Below, piece after piece: positions 17,018 to 25,288 of a stretch of 64,000 bases of DNA. The position numbers and the translations under genes were made by a program. The DNA is taken from the NCBI RefSeq assembly GCF_019710635.1, contig NZ_JAIFZS010000044.1, positions 1 to 64,000 on the forward strand, written 5' to 3'. This DNA comes from Mycolicibacterium xanthum (lineage in GTDB: Bacteria > Actinomycetota > Actinomycetes > Mycobacteriales > Mycobacteriaceae). The first letter of the stretch is position 1. Each line of letters starts with the position of its first letter. The notes beneath the pieces are model-generated. The model was not told where the DNA came from, made no database searches, and saw only the letters and a program-made list of their open reading frames with translations.

Positions 17018-17760
17018 GCCGGCTGTGCCTGCTCGGCCTTGATCGATTTCAGCATCACCGCGGTGGTGGCGAACAGCCACACCACCAGCACCAGACCCGG
17101 AATGTAAAACGCGAACACCCCGTTCCAGGCCAGCGGCCCGTCGTTAAACACCACCACCACGCACCCCGGCAGCGACAGGATCGCCACCCACAGGTTGAGG
17201 TAGCCGTACCAGCGCGGGAACGTCGGCGGGTCGGCCTTGTCGGTGAACGCGGCGATGGCCAGGGTGATGTTCTGGATGATGATGGTGCCGACGATGCCGA
17301 TGAACCACAGCCAGAAAACGTCGTTGAGCGCCTGGGTGAGTTCGGCGGAGCGCTGCTCGGGCCGGTAGGCGGCCACGGCCAGGAAGAACTGCGGGAAGAG
17401 CAGGCCCGGGACGAACACCGTCGCGGCCATCAACTGCGTCATCGACAACATGCCCCAGCCGCCCTCGGCACGGCGGATGCGCAGCACGATCGTGGCCAGG
17501 AACGGCAGCGCCACGGCAGCGCTCAGCAGCGCGCCCGACACCCCGAACCGGATCCAGAGCTTGTGATCGGTGAAGAACTCGGCGATCTCGGCGGGCGACG
17601 AGACCGGCGACAGCGGGGGGAAGAGCCGGGCGACACCGGAGAAGCTGGCGCCGTAGAGAAGGATCATGACCGTGCCGGACCACGCACCGATGCGCTGAAG
17701 CGTCAACTCCACGGCTGGCACGCTACCGTCGGTCAACCCGGGTTCTGTCACTTTTGCCAC
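17014..17760 (-). CDS. Polytopic membrane protein upstream of oxidase subunits
   Basis: 248-aa membrane protein with about seven hydrophobic segments (for example GTVMILLYGASFSG, LLSAAVALPFLATIVL, LWFIGIVGTIIIQNITLAI, WVAILSLPGCVVVVF, YIPGLVLVVWLFATTAVML). I do not recognise a named domain. Its GTGA junction with the subunit III gene shows it belongs to the same operon, so a role with that complex is likely. The 5' end lies 63 bp from the tRNA-Arg gene on the other strand. Confidence 0.75.
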   Translation of the reverse strand: MAKVTEPGLTDGSVPAVELTLQRIGAWSGTVMILLYGASFSGVARLFPPLSPVSSPAEIAEFFTDHKLWIRFGVSGALLSAAVALPFLATIVLRIRRAEGGWGMLSMTQLMAATVFVPGLLFPQFFLAVAAYRPEQRSAELTQALNDVFWLWFIGIVGTIIIQNITLAIAAFTDKADPPTFPRWYGYLNLWVAILSLPGCVVVVFNDGPLAWNGVFAFYIPGLVLVVWLFATTAVMLKSIKAEQAQPA

Positions 17761-17823
17761 ATCCGGACAGCCGTGAGCCGTTGTCGCTTCGCGGTGTCAG
17801 CCGGGTAAGCTCCCAGCGGTTAC

Positions 17824-17899
17824 GCCCTCGTAGCTCAGGGGATAGAGCACGGCTCTCCTAAAGCCGGTGTCGCAGGTTCGAATCCTGCCGGGGGCACCA
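17824..17899 (+). tRNA. tRNA-Arg (CCU anticodon), CCA encoded
   Basis: A full cloverleaf: acceptor GCCCTCG/CGGGGGC, D stem GCTC/GAGC, anticodon stem CGGCT/AGCCG with loop CTCCTAA (anticodon CCT, reads AGG), T stem GCAGG/CCTGC around TTCGAAT, discriminator A at 17896 and CCA at 17897-17899. Its 3' half is repeated at 23616, making it an integration site. Confidence 0.97.
17860..17897. repeat. Putative attachment site copy 1 (tRNA 3' half)
   Basis: 38 bases from the anticodon loop to the start of CCA are repeated at 23616-23653 with two differences. The two differences (G/A and C/T) pair with each other in the T stem, so both copies keep a foldable T arm. This is the usual left boundary of a tRNA-targeted island. 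Confidence 0.7.
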
Positions 17900-18124
17900 G
17901 ATCAGGGCATGTTTTCGGAAGTCTGCACGATCAGTGCACGATCACGACTTGCGTCCAAGGATGCCTGAAGCGAACACTGAGCCGCACAACGAGGGGATGG
18001 GTCTTTTCCGGCTTGAGCGCGCGAAGGGGAATTTCGATGCACAAGAACATTCCTGGGAGCGTTTCTATGGGCTTGAATCACACCGTGTGCGGGCTATTTG
18101 CGATCCACTGAAAGGGTTGATGTC

Positions 18125-19429
18125 TTGACTACGTTGTCCGATGACCTCCGGACGCTCAGCTACGAGGCGTTCATCTATTTCTATCCGCTGGTGACGATGG
18201 ACATCACCCGAATGCAGGCCATCAACGCGCCGACAGGTCCCCTGGCCAGCGCCCCGAATCAGTTCCAGCACATCCGCGAATACCCGAGCGCGGATTTCCG
18301 TGCCGTGGTGCGGCCCAACTTCGACACCCTCTACTCCACTGCCTGGCTTGACCTGACCGGCGGCCCCGTCATCCTGAGCGTCCCTGATACCGATGACCGG
18401 TACTTCATGCTGCCGCTACTGGACATGTGGACCGATGTCTTCGCCAACCCGGGCAAGCGAACCACGGGCACAGCTGCGCAGAAGTACGTCCTGGTCGGGC
18501 CCGGACCGGCGGGAACGCTGCCCGACAACATCCCGGTCATCGAAGCCCCGACACCCTACGTGTGGATCATCGGTCGCACCCAGACCAACGGTCCCGCCGA
18601 CTACTCCGCAGTGCACGCTGTGCAGGACAGCTACACGATTACTCCGCTGGCGCCCGCAGCGGGGCCGTACCCGAAAGACGAGGGCTACGACGTCACAACG
18701 GAGCCGTTGCGCATAGTCAACGGCATGGCCGCGCTGGACTACCTGACCTACGCCACGGAGTTGCTCACGGTCAATCCGCCGCACCGGACAGACTTCTCGA
18801 TCCTGGCGCGGCTGGCCAACCTCGGCATCGAGGCGGGTAAGCCCTTCGACGCAGGACGATTCGGTGCCACCGAGCGCGCCGAGATCGAGGCCGGCAAGAA
18901 GGACGCACTGGCTGCGATGGAGACCGGGGCCACGACGTTGGGCACCATCATCGACGGGTGGATAAGTACCACCGAGAATATGGGGGTCTACGGAAACTCC
19001 TATTTTCGCCGTGCGGTGGTCACCCTGATCGGGCTCGGCGCCAATCCCCCCGAGGACGCAGTGTACCCACTGCTCGTCACGGACGTAGACGGGCAGCAAC
19101 TCTCGGGCGAGAACAACTATCTCATCCACTTCGACGCCGACAAGCTGCCACCCGTGGATGCGTTCTGGTCGGTGACGATGTACGACGAAGAGGGCTACCA
19201 AGTGGCCAACGAGATCAACCGCTTCGCAATCGGTGATCGGGACGCGTTGCGCTACAACACCGACAGTTCGCTGGACCTGTACCTGCGCCACACCAATCCG
19301 GGGCCCGACAGGGAGTCGAACTGGTTGCCCGCCCCACCGGGACCGCTGGGTGTGACGCTGCGCCTGTATGCGCCCAGGCGCGCGGTGCTCGACGGCACGT
19401 GGAACCCACCGCCGGTACACAAGGTCTGA
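18125..19429 (+). CDS. DUF1254/DUF1214 domain protein
   Basis: 434-aa protein with an N-terminal DUF1254 domain (about residues 20-180, including RPNFDTLYSTAWLDLTGGP and RYFMLPLLDMWTDVFANPGKRTTG). A C-terminal DUF1214 domain follows (about 320-430, ending LRLYAPRRAVLDGTWNPPPV). Most homologs are secreted, but no signal peptide is present here. Function is unknown. TTG 18125 is chosen because AAAGGG lies 8 bases upstream; TTG 18098 is a poorer alternative. First gene of the island. Confidence 0.85.
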   Translation: MTTLSDDLRTLSYEAFIYFYPLVTMDITRMQAINAPTGPLASAPNQFQHIREYPSADFRAVVRPNFDTLYSTAWLDLTGGPVILSVPDTDDRYFMLPLLDMWTDVFANPGKRTTGTAAQKYVLVGPGPAGTLPDNIPVIEAPTPYVWIIGRTQTNGPADYSAVHAVQDSYTITPLAPAAGPYPKDEGYDVTTEPLRIVNGMAALDYLTYATELLTVNPPHRTDFSILARLANLGIEAGKPFDAGRFGATERAEIEAGKKDALAAMETGATTLGTIIDGWISTTENMGVYGNSYFRRAVVTLIGLGANPPEDAVYPLLVTDVDGQQLSGENNYLIHFDADKLPPVDAFWSVTMYDEEGYQVANEINRFAIGDRDALRYNTDSSLDLYLRHTNPGPDRESNWLPAPPGPLGVTLRLYAPRRAVLDGTWNPPPVHKV

Positions 19430-19471
19430 CTGAGTCCCCAACTCAGGTCTCGCAAACTCCTAGGCGGGTTG

Positions 19472-19669
19472 CTATACCGGGGTTCGGATGATGAACGAGT
19501 CGGTGTTCTCGTCGTAGCCGACTGTTTGATCCACAAACAGTTCCCCGACCGGGCGACCGTCCTCGGCGACGGCGATGAAGGTGGCTGCCTCCTCGTCGTA
19601 GGTCACCGATCCTTGCACGAACATCGCGGCGATCTCGTGGCCGTCGGCTGCGAAGACGACAAGCTTCAA
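19472..19669 (-). CDS. Small hypothetical protein
   Basis: 65-aa frame starting at TTG (MKLVVFAADGHEIAAMFVQ...) and ending SFIIRTPV. Third codon positions are strongly G/C, which favours real coding or a recent remnant. The sequence looks like a beta-rich domain with two similar halves (VTYDEEAATFIAV and VGYDENTDSFII). I recognise no family. No convincing ribosome site is visible, so it may be the 3' part of a lost gene. Confidence 0.4.
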   Translation of the reverse strand: MKLVVFAADGHEIAAMFVQGSVTYDEEAATFIAVAEDGRPVGELFVDQTVGYDENTDSFIIRTPV

Positions 19670-19679
19670 ACTGTGCCGC

Positions 19680-19885
19680 GCGACAGCGCAGCGCTCGTGC
19701 TCGCTGTCGACGCAGACGTAATCGCGATCGACACCGCACGCGCCACGGCAGCAGCACGAACCGTCAACGCATGGGACCTCGCACGCGCAGGTGCCCCGCT
19801 GCGACTCGCAGCACCGTCAGCGTTCATCGAGGCTGTAGGTCGCATCACCGCTGAACGGCAGCGGCGCACGGCAGCGCGAACATGA
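19680..19885 (+). pseudogene. Probable gene remnant
   Basis: The frame ending at the TGA 19883-19885 reads DSAALVLAVDADVIAIDTARATAAARTVNAWDLARAG... with G/C-biased third positions, but its upstream part runs as antisense to the small gene at 19472. This suggests the 3' end of a truncated gene. I do not recognise the family. The following 19886-20159 holds no gene I can support. Confidence 0.3.
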
Positions 19886-20159
19886 AGAGTGTCGCGCACC
19901 CCTGTCGCGCCAGCGGTCGCTGCGACGGGCCCCCGCCGTCGCGTTGTGCAGCGAGACGAGAACGACTATCAGCGCGACGTGGCCAGTGGTCCCCCACCCA
20001 CCCCGTAGGCGCCACCCGGCTGCATAAGCGGGATCTCTCTACAGGAGAATTTCTCAACCATGGTTGAGGCTCGTGGGAATTCAGGTATCCCGCGTCGACC
20101 TCAAATGGCGGACGCTCGGCAGTGCCTGATTACGGGTTGTCCCGCGGCGGGGCCGCGGC

Positions 20160-21188
20160 TCAACGGGGATGGCACCGCTCCGCGGGTCTGACTACGCACG
20201 TGTCGAACAGGTGACCAAGCTCTGAGCCGTTGATCTGCCTGCCGATCGCCACGAGTTCACTTGTTCCTTTCGATACCCGACCCTCGAGGTCGAGCGGGGT
20301 GATGTCGCAGCGGCGGCCGACGACTTGTAGGGCGTGGGGCTGATCAGAGTCGGTGGTGAAGATGACGCCCTTGCACCGGTACACCGAGGCGGGAAGCTCG
20401 CGTTTGACCATGCGTTGCAGCGCATCTGGGGAGAATCGGTCCCGGGTGCGGTGGCTCCAGCGCTCGACCGGCGGCCCCGCCGGTCGGTGCGTCTGGTCGT
20501 TGGCTGGTAGGCGCGTGGGATCGAAGCGACCCGCTCCGAGCAGTACCTCCAGCGGGGCGTCGCCGTGGGTGGTTTCGACGATGCGGATCCGCTTGATGTG
20601 CAAGTCGATCCAGTCCCGGATCACCTCGACGTGGGCCGGTCCGACCAGATCGGTCTTGTTCAGCACGACCAGGTCGGCGAAGGCGATCTGACGCAGTTTG
20701 AGCGCGTTGAGCCGGTCGTCGTCACCGTCGCGGAAAAGGCCCTCGGCGTCGACGAGACAGATGATGCTGTCGATACGCAGCAGCCCCGTGTACCGGGCAT
20801 CGAGGAAGGTCATCACGATACCGGCCGGATCGGCGATCCCGCTGGCCTCCAGGATCACGTAGTCGATGCTGTCGGTTCTGTCCAGCAGGTTTTCGACCGA
20901 GGCGACGAGGTCGTCACGGATTTCACAACACACGCACCCGTTGGCCAGGCTGATCGTGTTCTCCTCGACGCTCTGCACCAGCGCAGCATCGATGTTGATC
21001 GCCCCGAAGTCGTTGACCAGCACCCCGACCCGCAGGCCGTGATCCCCGGTCAGGATCCGGTTGAGCAGCGTGGTCTTGCCCGCACCGAGGAACCCGGTCA
21101 GCAGCGTGACCGGCACCGGACCCCGGCCCGGCGCCACCGACGGGCGGGCCCGCGGCGCCGGCGCCAGCAGCGGGGCTTGGGACCTCAT
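20160..21188 (-). CDS. CobW/G3E-family metallochaperone GTPase
   Basis: 342-aa GTPase of the COG0523 group that delivers metal ions to target enzymes. Walker A is GFLGAGKT (res. 32-39), the metal-binding CxCC is NGCVCCEI (C85, C87, C88), Walker B region is VILEASGIADP, base recognition is NKTD, and the C-terminal CobW domain spans about 250-330. Its ATG overlaps the MBL stop (ATGA), so chaperone and metallohydrolase are made together. The simplest inference is that it loads metal into that enzyme. Zinc-limitation (Zur) control is common for this family, but I see no Zur box. Confidence 0.85.
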   Translation of the reverse strand: MRSQAPLLAPAPRARPSVAPGRGPVPVTLLTGFLGAGKTTLLNRILTGDHGLRVGVLVNDFGAINIDAALVQSVEENTISLANGCVCCEIRDDLVASVENLLDRTDSIDYVILEASGIADPAGIVMTFLDARYTGLLRIDSIICLVDAEGLFRDGDDDRLNALKLRQIAFADLVVLNKTDLVGPAHVEVIRDWIDLHIKRIRIVETTHGDAPLEVLLGAGRFDPTRLPANDQTHRPAGPPVERWSHRTRDRFSPDALQRMVKRELPASVYRCKGVIFTTDSDQPHALQVVGRRCDITPLDLEGRVSKGTSELVAIGRQINGSELGHLFDTCVVRPAERCHPR

Positions 21189-22795
21189 GAGGGCTTGCGC
21201 CAGTCGGGGTCCAGCTCGATGCCGCGCTGGGCGAGCATCTCGCGCGGGTTGATCGTGACACCGGGCCAGGTCTGCGTCGGCTCCCGGAAGACGTCACGCG
21301 GATAGTACTTTTCGGGGTCGATCTCCAGATCACGCACGAACTGCTCCTGCTGATTCTCCCGGGGGTTGCGCGGGGTGGGGAAGGTGATCGACTCCGGCAG
21401 CGGGTCACCGGGTTTGAGGAACCAGCGCGGGTCCATCGAGGCCGGTGCCGCCCCGTCGGAGACCACCGCCTGGCGCGACCAGATCGCGTCTTTGGTGATG
21501 TTGATGACGTTGAGGTCGAACCCGAACATGAACAGCCCGTCCCAGTGCGAACGGATCTCGGCGACCGACTCGGCCATCAGTTGATCGTCGCTCCACTCGA
21601 AGTGACAGATCGCCCCCATCCGGGGCTGCGCCTGGGCGAACATGTAGCCCGCCGCGTAATAGGGCGTGTGGTAGATGTCCATCGTGTACTCCCACAGATC
21701 GGCGGGCGCGCCGACCTTCAGCCCGGTCAGCCACGGGGTGTCGATGGTGCCCTCGGTGACGAACAGGTCCACCCCCGCGCCGTACTGCACCGACAACTCG
21801 TCGGGACGTCCATCGCCGGTCCAGACGAACGACAGGCCGGCGTCCTCCCAGTCCAGCCGGTAGGCCGACGCGCCGTCCTTGACGTGTGAGCGCGGCCAGT
21901 GCCGCACCGTGACCCCGTCCTGCTGATAACAGATGCCGTTGCGCTCGGTCCAGTCGAACTCGTGGACGTCGATCTCGAAGCCGTCACCGATCGGGCAGGA
22001 GTCGAAGTTCTCCTCGTGCCAGCGGTTCATCTTGCGCATGTTCTCCACCATGGCGGCCATCCCCAGCTCGGGTGTACGGCCGGACGGGCCGTACACCCGC
22101 AGCGCCTCGAAGCCACCCGAGAACGCCCGGAACGGATACATGTAGGGCAGATCGGCGTAGTGGTCGGCGTGCAGGTGGCTGATGAAGATGTCGTTGATCA
22201 GGGCTGGTGGGACCTGCAGTGCGATCGCGTGGCCCACGCTGCCGTTGCCCAGATCGAAGAAGAACCGCCGCGGTTGGTCGGTGCCGTTGCCCAACTCGAC
22301 CAGCATCGAGGTGCCCTTCTGCAACGCATTGGGCGGCCACGGCGAGCTGCCCAGAAACGTCACCCGCATCTCGTTCTCGGGCAACACCTCGGTACCCGGC
22401 AAGAACATGTTGCGGTTTTTGATCGCCGGCCACGGCTGGTAGTACTCCGGCAGGCTGATCCCGCCCCCCGGCCGCCCCCCATACGGATTGGATGAACCTG
22501 ACATTTCGTTCACTCCCTTTTCTTCGTCGTCACATGCCGTGACGAGCGCGGACGCTGTTGCCGTGCCCGCCCCGAGCACCGCGAGTCTGCCCAGCGCGGC
22601 GCGTCTGGTGATTCCGCCGCGGCCAGCCCCGGCCACCGAACCGAGGACTTCTTGACCGGAGTGCACGAGACGGGCCGTGCCTGTCGACGGTAGGTGGCCT
22701 GCCGAGTCCCCATCGGCGAGTTCGCCAGAAATCAAGTCGCGAGTTTGGTTCGGGCTGAACGGATTTCGTCCGGATTCGGGTGTGTCACGAGCCAT
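21185..22795 (-). CDS. MBL-fold metallohydrolase, predicted Tat lipoprotein
   Basis: 536-aa metallo-beta-lactamase-fold hydrolase of the type databases label GntH-like. The dinuclear metal motif HxHxDH is present as SHLHADHYADLP; further ligands are expected in the RHWPRSH and VWTGDGRPDE segments. Residues 64-88 read RRAALGRLAVLGAGTATASALVTAC: twin arginines, a hydrophobic stretch and a lipobox cysteine (Cys88), pointing to a folded, metal-loaded lipoprotein exported by Tat. The region before the arginines is unusually long (63 aa). ATG 22795 or 22798 follows TTGGAG; a GTG at 22666 could be the true start. Substrate unknown. Confidence 0.8.
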   Translation of the reverse strand: MARDTPESGRNPFSPNQTRDLISGELADGDSAGHLPSTGTARLVHSGQEVLGSVAGAGRGGITRRAALGRLAVLGAGTATASALVTACDDEEKGVNEMSGSSNPYGGRPGGGISLPEYYQPWPAIKNRNMFLPGTEVLPENEMRVTFLGSSPWPPNALQKGTSMLVELGNGTDQPRRFFFDLGNGSVGHAIALQVPPALINDIFISHLHADHYADLPYMYPFRAFSGGFEALRVYGPSGRTPELGMAAMVENMRKMNRWHEENFDSCPIGDGFEIDVHEFDWTERNGICYQQDGVTVRHWPRSHVKDGASAYRLDWEDAGLSFVWTGDGRPDELSVQYGAGVDLFVTEGTIDTPWLTGLKVGAPADLWEYTMDIYHTPYYAAGYMFAQAQPRMGAICHFEWSDDQLMAESVAEIRSHWDGLFMFGFDLNVINITKDAIWSRQAVVSDGAAPASMDPRWFLKPGDPLPESITFPTPRNPRENQQEQFVRDLEIDPEKYYPRDVFREPTQTWPGVTINPREMLAQRGIELDPDWRKPS

Positions 22796-22860
22796 CATCA
22801 ACTCCAAGCCCTGTCTTGCTGCGAAGCGCGATCATCTCGACTTCGATGCCTAAGTATAGG

Positions 22861-22870
22861 TATACGTATA
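22861..22870. promoter_or_regulatory. Palindromic operator candidate for the MarR regulator
   Basis: TATACGTATA is a perfect 10-bp palindrome inside an unusually A/T-rich patch (22850-22880). It lies between the divergent MBL and marR genes, 66 and 87 bp from their starts. A MarR dimer binding here would control both directions. Confidence 0.45.
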
Positions 22871-22956
22871 TGCGAGTCAATACCTCTGAGAAAACGAAGA
22901 CACATGCTACCTTTGGTAAGGTGCTCCTAAATTCCCGCATTTTGGAGGGAGAGCCA

Positions 22957-23427
22957 ATGACCGCATCCCGTGCACCGGGGAAGCGCCAGCTCGACGCCGA
23001 GCGGGTCAGGCGTCCCGACCTCCGCGCCCTTCTCGCTGTCTTATCTGCCGCTTCCCAACTCCAAATGCGTGGTCAAGCCGACCTGCGGCGCATGGATAGC
23101 CCCCTGAAGATCCACGACTTCGACGTGCTGGTCGCCATCGCCGTGCACGGACCGCTGCGTCCGTCCCAACTCACGCGGAAAGCATCGCTTGCGCCCAACC
23201 CAACAACCGTCTCCTCGATCGTGGCGCGCCTCGAAAAGCGTGGTCTGGTCAAGCGTCAACCGCACCCGGAGGTGGGCGGCGGTGTCTTCGTCGAAGCCAC
23301 CGAAGCAGGCATCGAGATGCTGGAGCATCTGTTCCCCGAGGTTGAACGCAAGGTCGTCAGCTGGTTTGGGGGTCACTTCAGCGAAGAAGAACTCACCAAC
23401 CTCGCTGAAGCACTCGAGCGCATATAA
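22957..23427 (+). CDS. MarR-family transcriptional regulator
   Basis: 156-aa winged-helix regulator. Residues about 50-120 form the MarR DNA-binding domain (LRPSQLTRKASLAPNPTTVSSIVARLEKRGLVKRQPHPE, helix-turn-helix then wing with GGGVFVEATEAG). Flanking helices form the dimer interface. ATG 22957 has GGAGGGA 6 bases upstream; the frame is open earlier but lacks a ribosome site. It is divergent from the MBL-GTPase operon and is the obvious local regulator. The ligand is unknown. Confidence 0.85.
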   Translation: MTASRAPGKRQLDAERVRRPDLRALLAVLSAASQLQMRGQADLRRMDSPLKIHDFDVLVAIAVHGPLRPSQLTRKASLAPNPTTVSSIVARLEKRGLVKRQPHPEVGGGVFVEATEAGIEMLEHLFPEVERKVVSWFGGHFSEEELTNLAEALERI

Positions 23428-23774
23428 GCCAACGACACCAGCGGTGGTGACCAGCGAGTGGTTTCGCACGGTCGGTGACTCATCGTTTATTCATCGTGTA
23501 TGTCTCAGAATCACGCGCTCGTAACGGTGTTCAGCAACGCACCATCAACATTGAACACACAGCTCAACGCTACTTACTGACAATCATCCGCAATCGTTGC
23601 GATTCATTGGCTGCGAAAGCCGGTGTCACAGGTTCGAATCCTGTCGGGGGCACGTCAGAGCACATTTTCGCGCCGGCGTGTGTGTCGACTCGTCACTTGT
23701 GCATCACTCATCGGCGATGAACCGCGGGGTATTGCCCCAGTGCCCAACGGCCCCTTGGCGAGGATCCGAGAACA
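23428..23774. other. Intergenic region containing island right end
   Basis: No gene is supported in these 347 bases. They hold the second copy of the tRNA-Arg 3' half (23616-23653) preceded by lower-GC sequence (23460-23615) unlike the surrounding genome. Confidence 0.6.
23616..23653. repeat. Putative attachment site copy 2
   Basis: 38 bases matching the 3' half of the tRNA-Arg gene at 17860-17897, with two differences that are compensatory in the T stem (ACAGG/CCTGT). The acceptor and D-arm sequences of a tRNA are absent upstream, so this is not a second tRNA gene. Confidence 0.75.
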
Positions 23775-24440
23775 CTATGCGGTGTAGCCGGAGCAGGGCA
23801 GGCACACCGGCATTCCGTCCTTGAGTCGGGCCTTGTTCTCGGCCACCAGCTCGCCGCACGCGGCGCACAGCACGGTGTCGAAGCACGTGGGTGGCGCGGC
23901 TGCGAGCGGATGGGTGAAGAGCTCCGAAACGGTGAAGAGCTCGTCGTCCGTCCGACCCATCAGTCCTTCGACCAACGGGCGAGTGGTGTCCAGTGGCACC
24001 TCGGTGGGCGCAATGCCCTCACGCCGCATCCCGACGAAGGGCGACTGTAGTGCGGCTTTCATGACCTCGGGCTTGACAGAGATCCGCACAGCCTGGTGGG
24101 TCGCCTTGTCAACCAGGCTCAGTGCCCATTTGCCGTAGTGGGTGCGCTCGATCAGGCCCTTGCCGAAGGTGCAGCCGGTAGCCGTCTGGACGCCATCGGC
24201 GAAACACCCGGCCGCATGTCCCGTTCCGGTCTCGACGAAGACCAGGTGGGCCATGTTCTCCTCGCGCGTGATGCCGAGTGCTTTGAGCGCCGCGACGCCC
24301 GCCCGGAAACCCAGGGGCATCCCCCCGCACAGGTGGCCGTGCACGACGAACGAGGCCTCCAAGACCCGGTCCCAGGACACGCCGAGAGCCCTACCCAGCT
24401 GCGCCAGTTGACGGACAGCCAGCTGTTGGTCTTGCTTCAT
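23775..24440 (-). CDS. FmdE-family protein with C-terminal zinc ribbon
   Basis: 221-aa protein of the FmdE (formylmethanofuran dehydrogenase subunit E) family. HGHLCGGMPLGFRAG (His34, His36, Cys38) and GHAAGCFADGVQTATGCTFGKG are the family signatures. The C-terminal zinc ribbon has Cys192, Cys195, Cys213 and Cys216. Mycobacteria lack methanofuran chemistry, so this is one of the stand-alone bacterial members of unknown role, sometimes linked to molybdenum or tungsten enzymes. ATG 24440 has AAGGAGGG upstream. The TauE-like exporter is 59 bp upstream on the same strand, so the pair is probably one transcript. Confidence 0.85.
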   Translation of the reverse strand: MKQDQQLAVRQLAQLGRALGVSWDRVLEASFVVHGHLCGGMPLGFRAGVAALKALGITREENMAHLVFVETGTGHAAGCFADGVQTATGCTFGKGLIERTHYGKWALSLVDKATHQAVRISVKPEVMKAALQSPFVGMRREGIAPTEVPLDTTRPLVEGLMGRTDDELFTVSELFTHPLAAAPPTCFDTVLCAACGELVAENKARLKDGMPVCLPCSGYTA

Positions 24441-24499
24441 GCAGAACCCTCCTTGTCATGTCGGTGAATTCGCTGTTGGAGTCCCCTACGTACTGCGCA

Positions 24500-25288
24500 C
24501 TACTGCAGCGCCTTGAATACCATCGTCGCCGCGATCACCAGCAGGAACCAGCCAAACGCGACCTTGAGCTTCCGCTTGTCCAGCTTCAGGGTGATCCGGC
24601 TGCCGATCTGGCCACCGATGAACACTGCCGCAGCCAAGATCAATGACAGCCTCCAGTTCCAGTGGCCGTGCAGGAGATGGCCGGCAAACCCACCGCCGGC
24701 GGTCACGCCGACCATCAGCGCGCTCGAGCCGACAGCGATGTCCATCGGCACGCCCAGCACGAGCACCATGAGCGGGACCTTGACCAGACCACCCCCCACG
24801 CCCACCATGCCGCTCAGCGCTCCGACGAGAAGGGACAGCGGCAGCGCAAGCGCCATGTTCACGCAATAGTGCTGCTCACCCAGCGTCCGGCTCCAGGCCA
24901 GAAAGCCACCATGTCCCTGGGTGCACGGCTCGGGCTCCTTCACCGGTCGAATCATGAAAACCGCACCCACGCCGATGACCGCCGCGAAGATCACCGAGAG
25001 CGTCGCACCCGAGAACCGCCCCGATCCCAGGCCGCCGGCAAACCCACCGACCGTGGTCACCGACTCCAACACGAGGGCCAGCGGCCAGTCGATCCGTTTC
25101 GCCTTCCCGAAGACGAGGGATGCGGCCAGCGAGGTCACCATGATCAGGAACAGGCTGGTGGTCGCGGCTTCGTGGAACTCAATCCCCGTCCACACCTGCA
25201 GCGGGGTATACAACGCGCCGCCACCCTGGCCGAGCATGGAGAACACCACGGCGACAGCGAACATGGCCCCGGCCAGAATCAGCCACAC
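24500..25288 (-). CDS. TauE/SafE-family sulfite/organosulfonate exporter
   Basis: 262-aa inner-membrane permease with about eight helices in two homologous halves, each with a glycine-rich loop (MLGQGGGALYTPLQ and MVGVGGGLVKVPLM), the TauE/SafE signature. Family members export sulfite, sulfoacetate or related anions. GTG 25288 has a GGCGGAG site. Its pairing with an FmdE-like protein suggests that protein may handle a sulfur or oxyanion compound, but that is only an inference from position. Confidence 0.85.
   Translation of the reverse strand: MWLILAGAMFAVAVVFSMLGQGGGALYTPLQVWTGIEFHEAATTSLFLIMVTSLAASLVFGKAKRIDWPLALVLESVTTVGGFAGGLGSGRFSGATLSVIFAAVIGVGAVFMIRPVKEPEPCTQGHGGFLAWSRTLGEQHYCVNMALALPLSLLVGALSGMVGVGGGLVKVPLMVLVLGVPMDIAVGSSALMVGVTAGGGFAGHLLHGHWNWRLSLILAAAVFIGGQIGSRITLKLDKRKLKVAFGWFLLVIAATMVFKALQ

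Larger units (their letters stand above)
17900..23653. mobile_element. tRNA-Arg-associated genomic island, integrase not visible
   Basis: About 5.7 kb between the tRNA gene and the second copy of its 3' half. Cargo: a DUF1254 protein, gene remnants, an MBL lipoprotein plus G3E GTPase operon and its divergent MarR regulator. I see no integrase, excisionase or transposase gene, so the element is either decayed or depended on an integrase elsewhere. None of the cargo matches the core mycobacterial order seen left of the tRNA. Confidence 0.55.

Noticed and set aside
17934..18128. 64-codon frame after the tRNA
   Set aside because: No ribosome site, no family resemblance, and it overlaps the start of the DUF1254 gene.
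20060..20191. Short frame of 43 codons with an AGGAGA site
   Set aside because: The ribosome site is good, but the product resembles nothing, codon bias is weak and its end overlaps the GTPase gene.
23616..23653. Second tRNA-Arg gene
   Set aside because: Only the 3' half matches; no acceptor 5' strand or D arm precedes it.
23775..24440. Methanogenesis or C1 pathway
   Set aside because: Only a stand-alone FmdE-like protein is present and none of the partner subunits are nearby.
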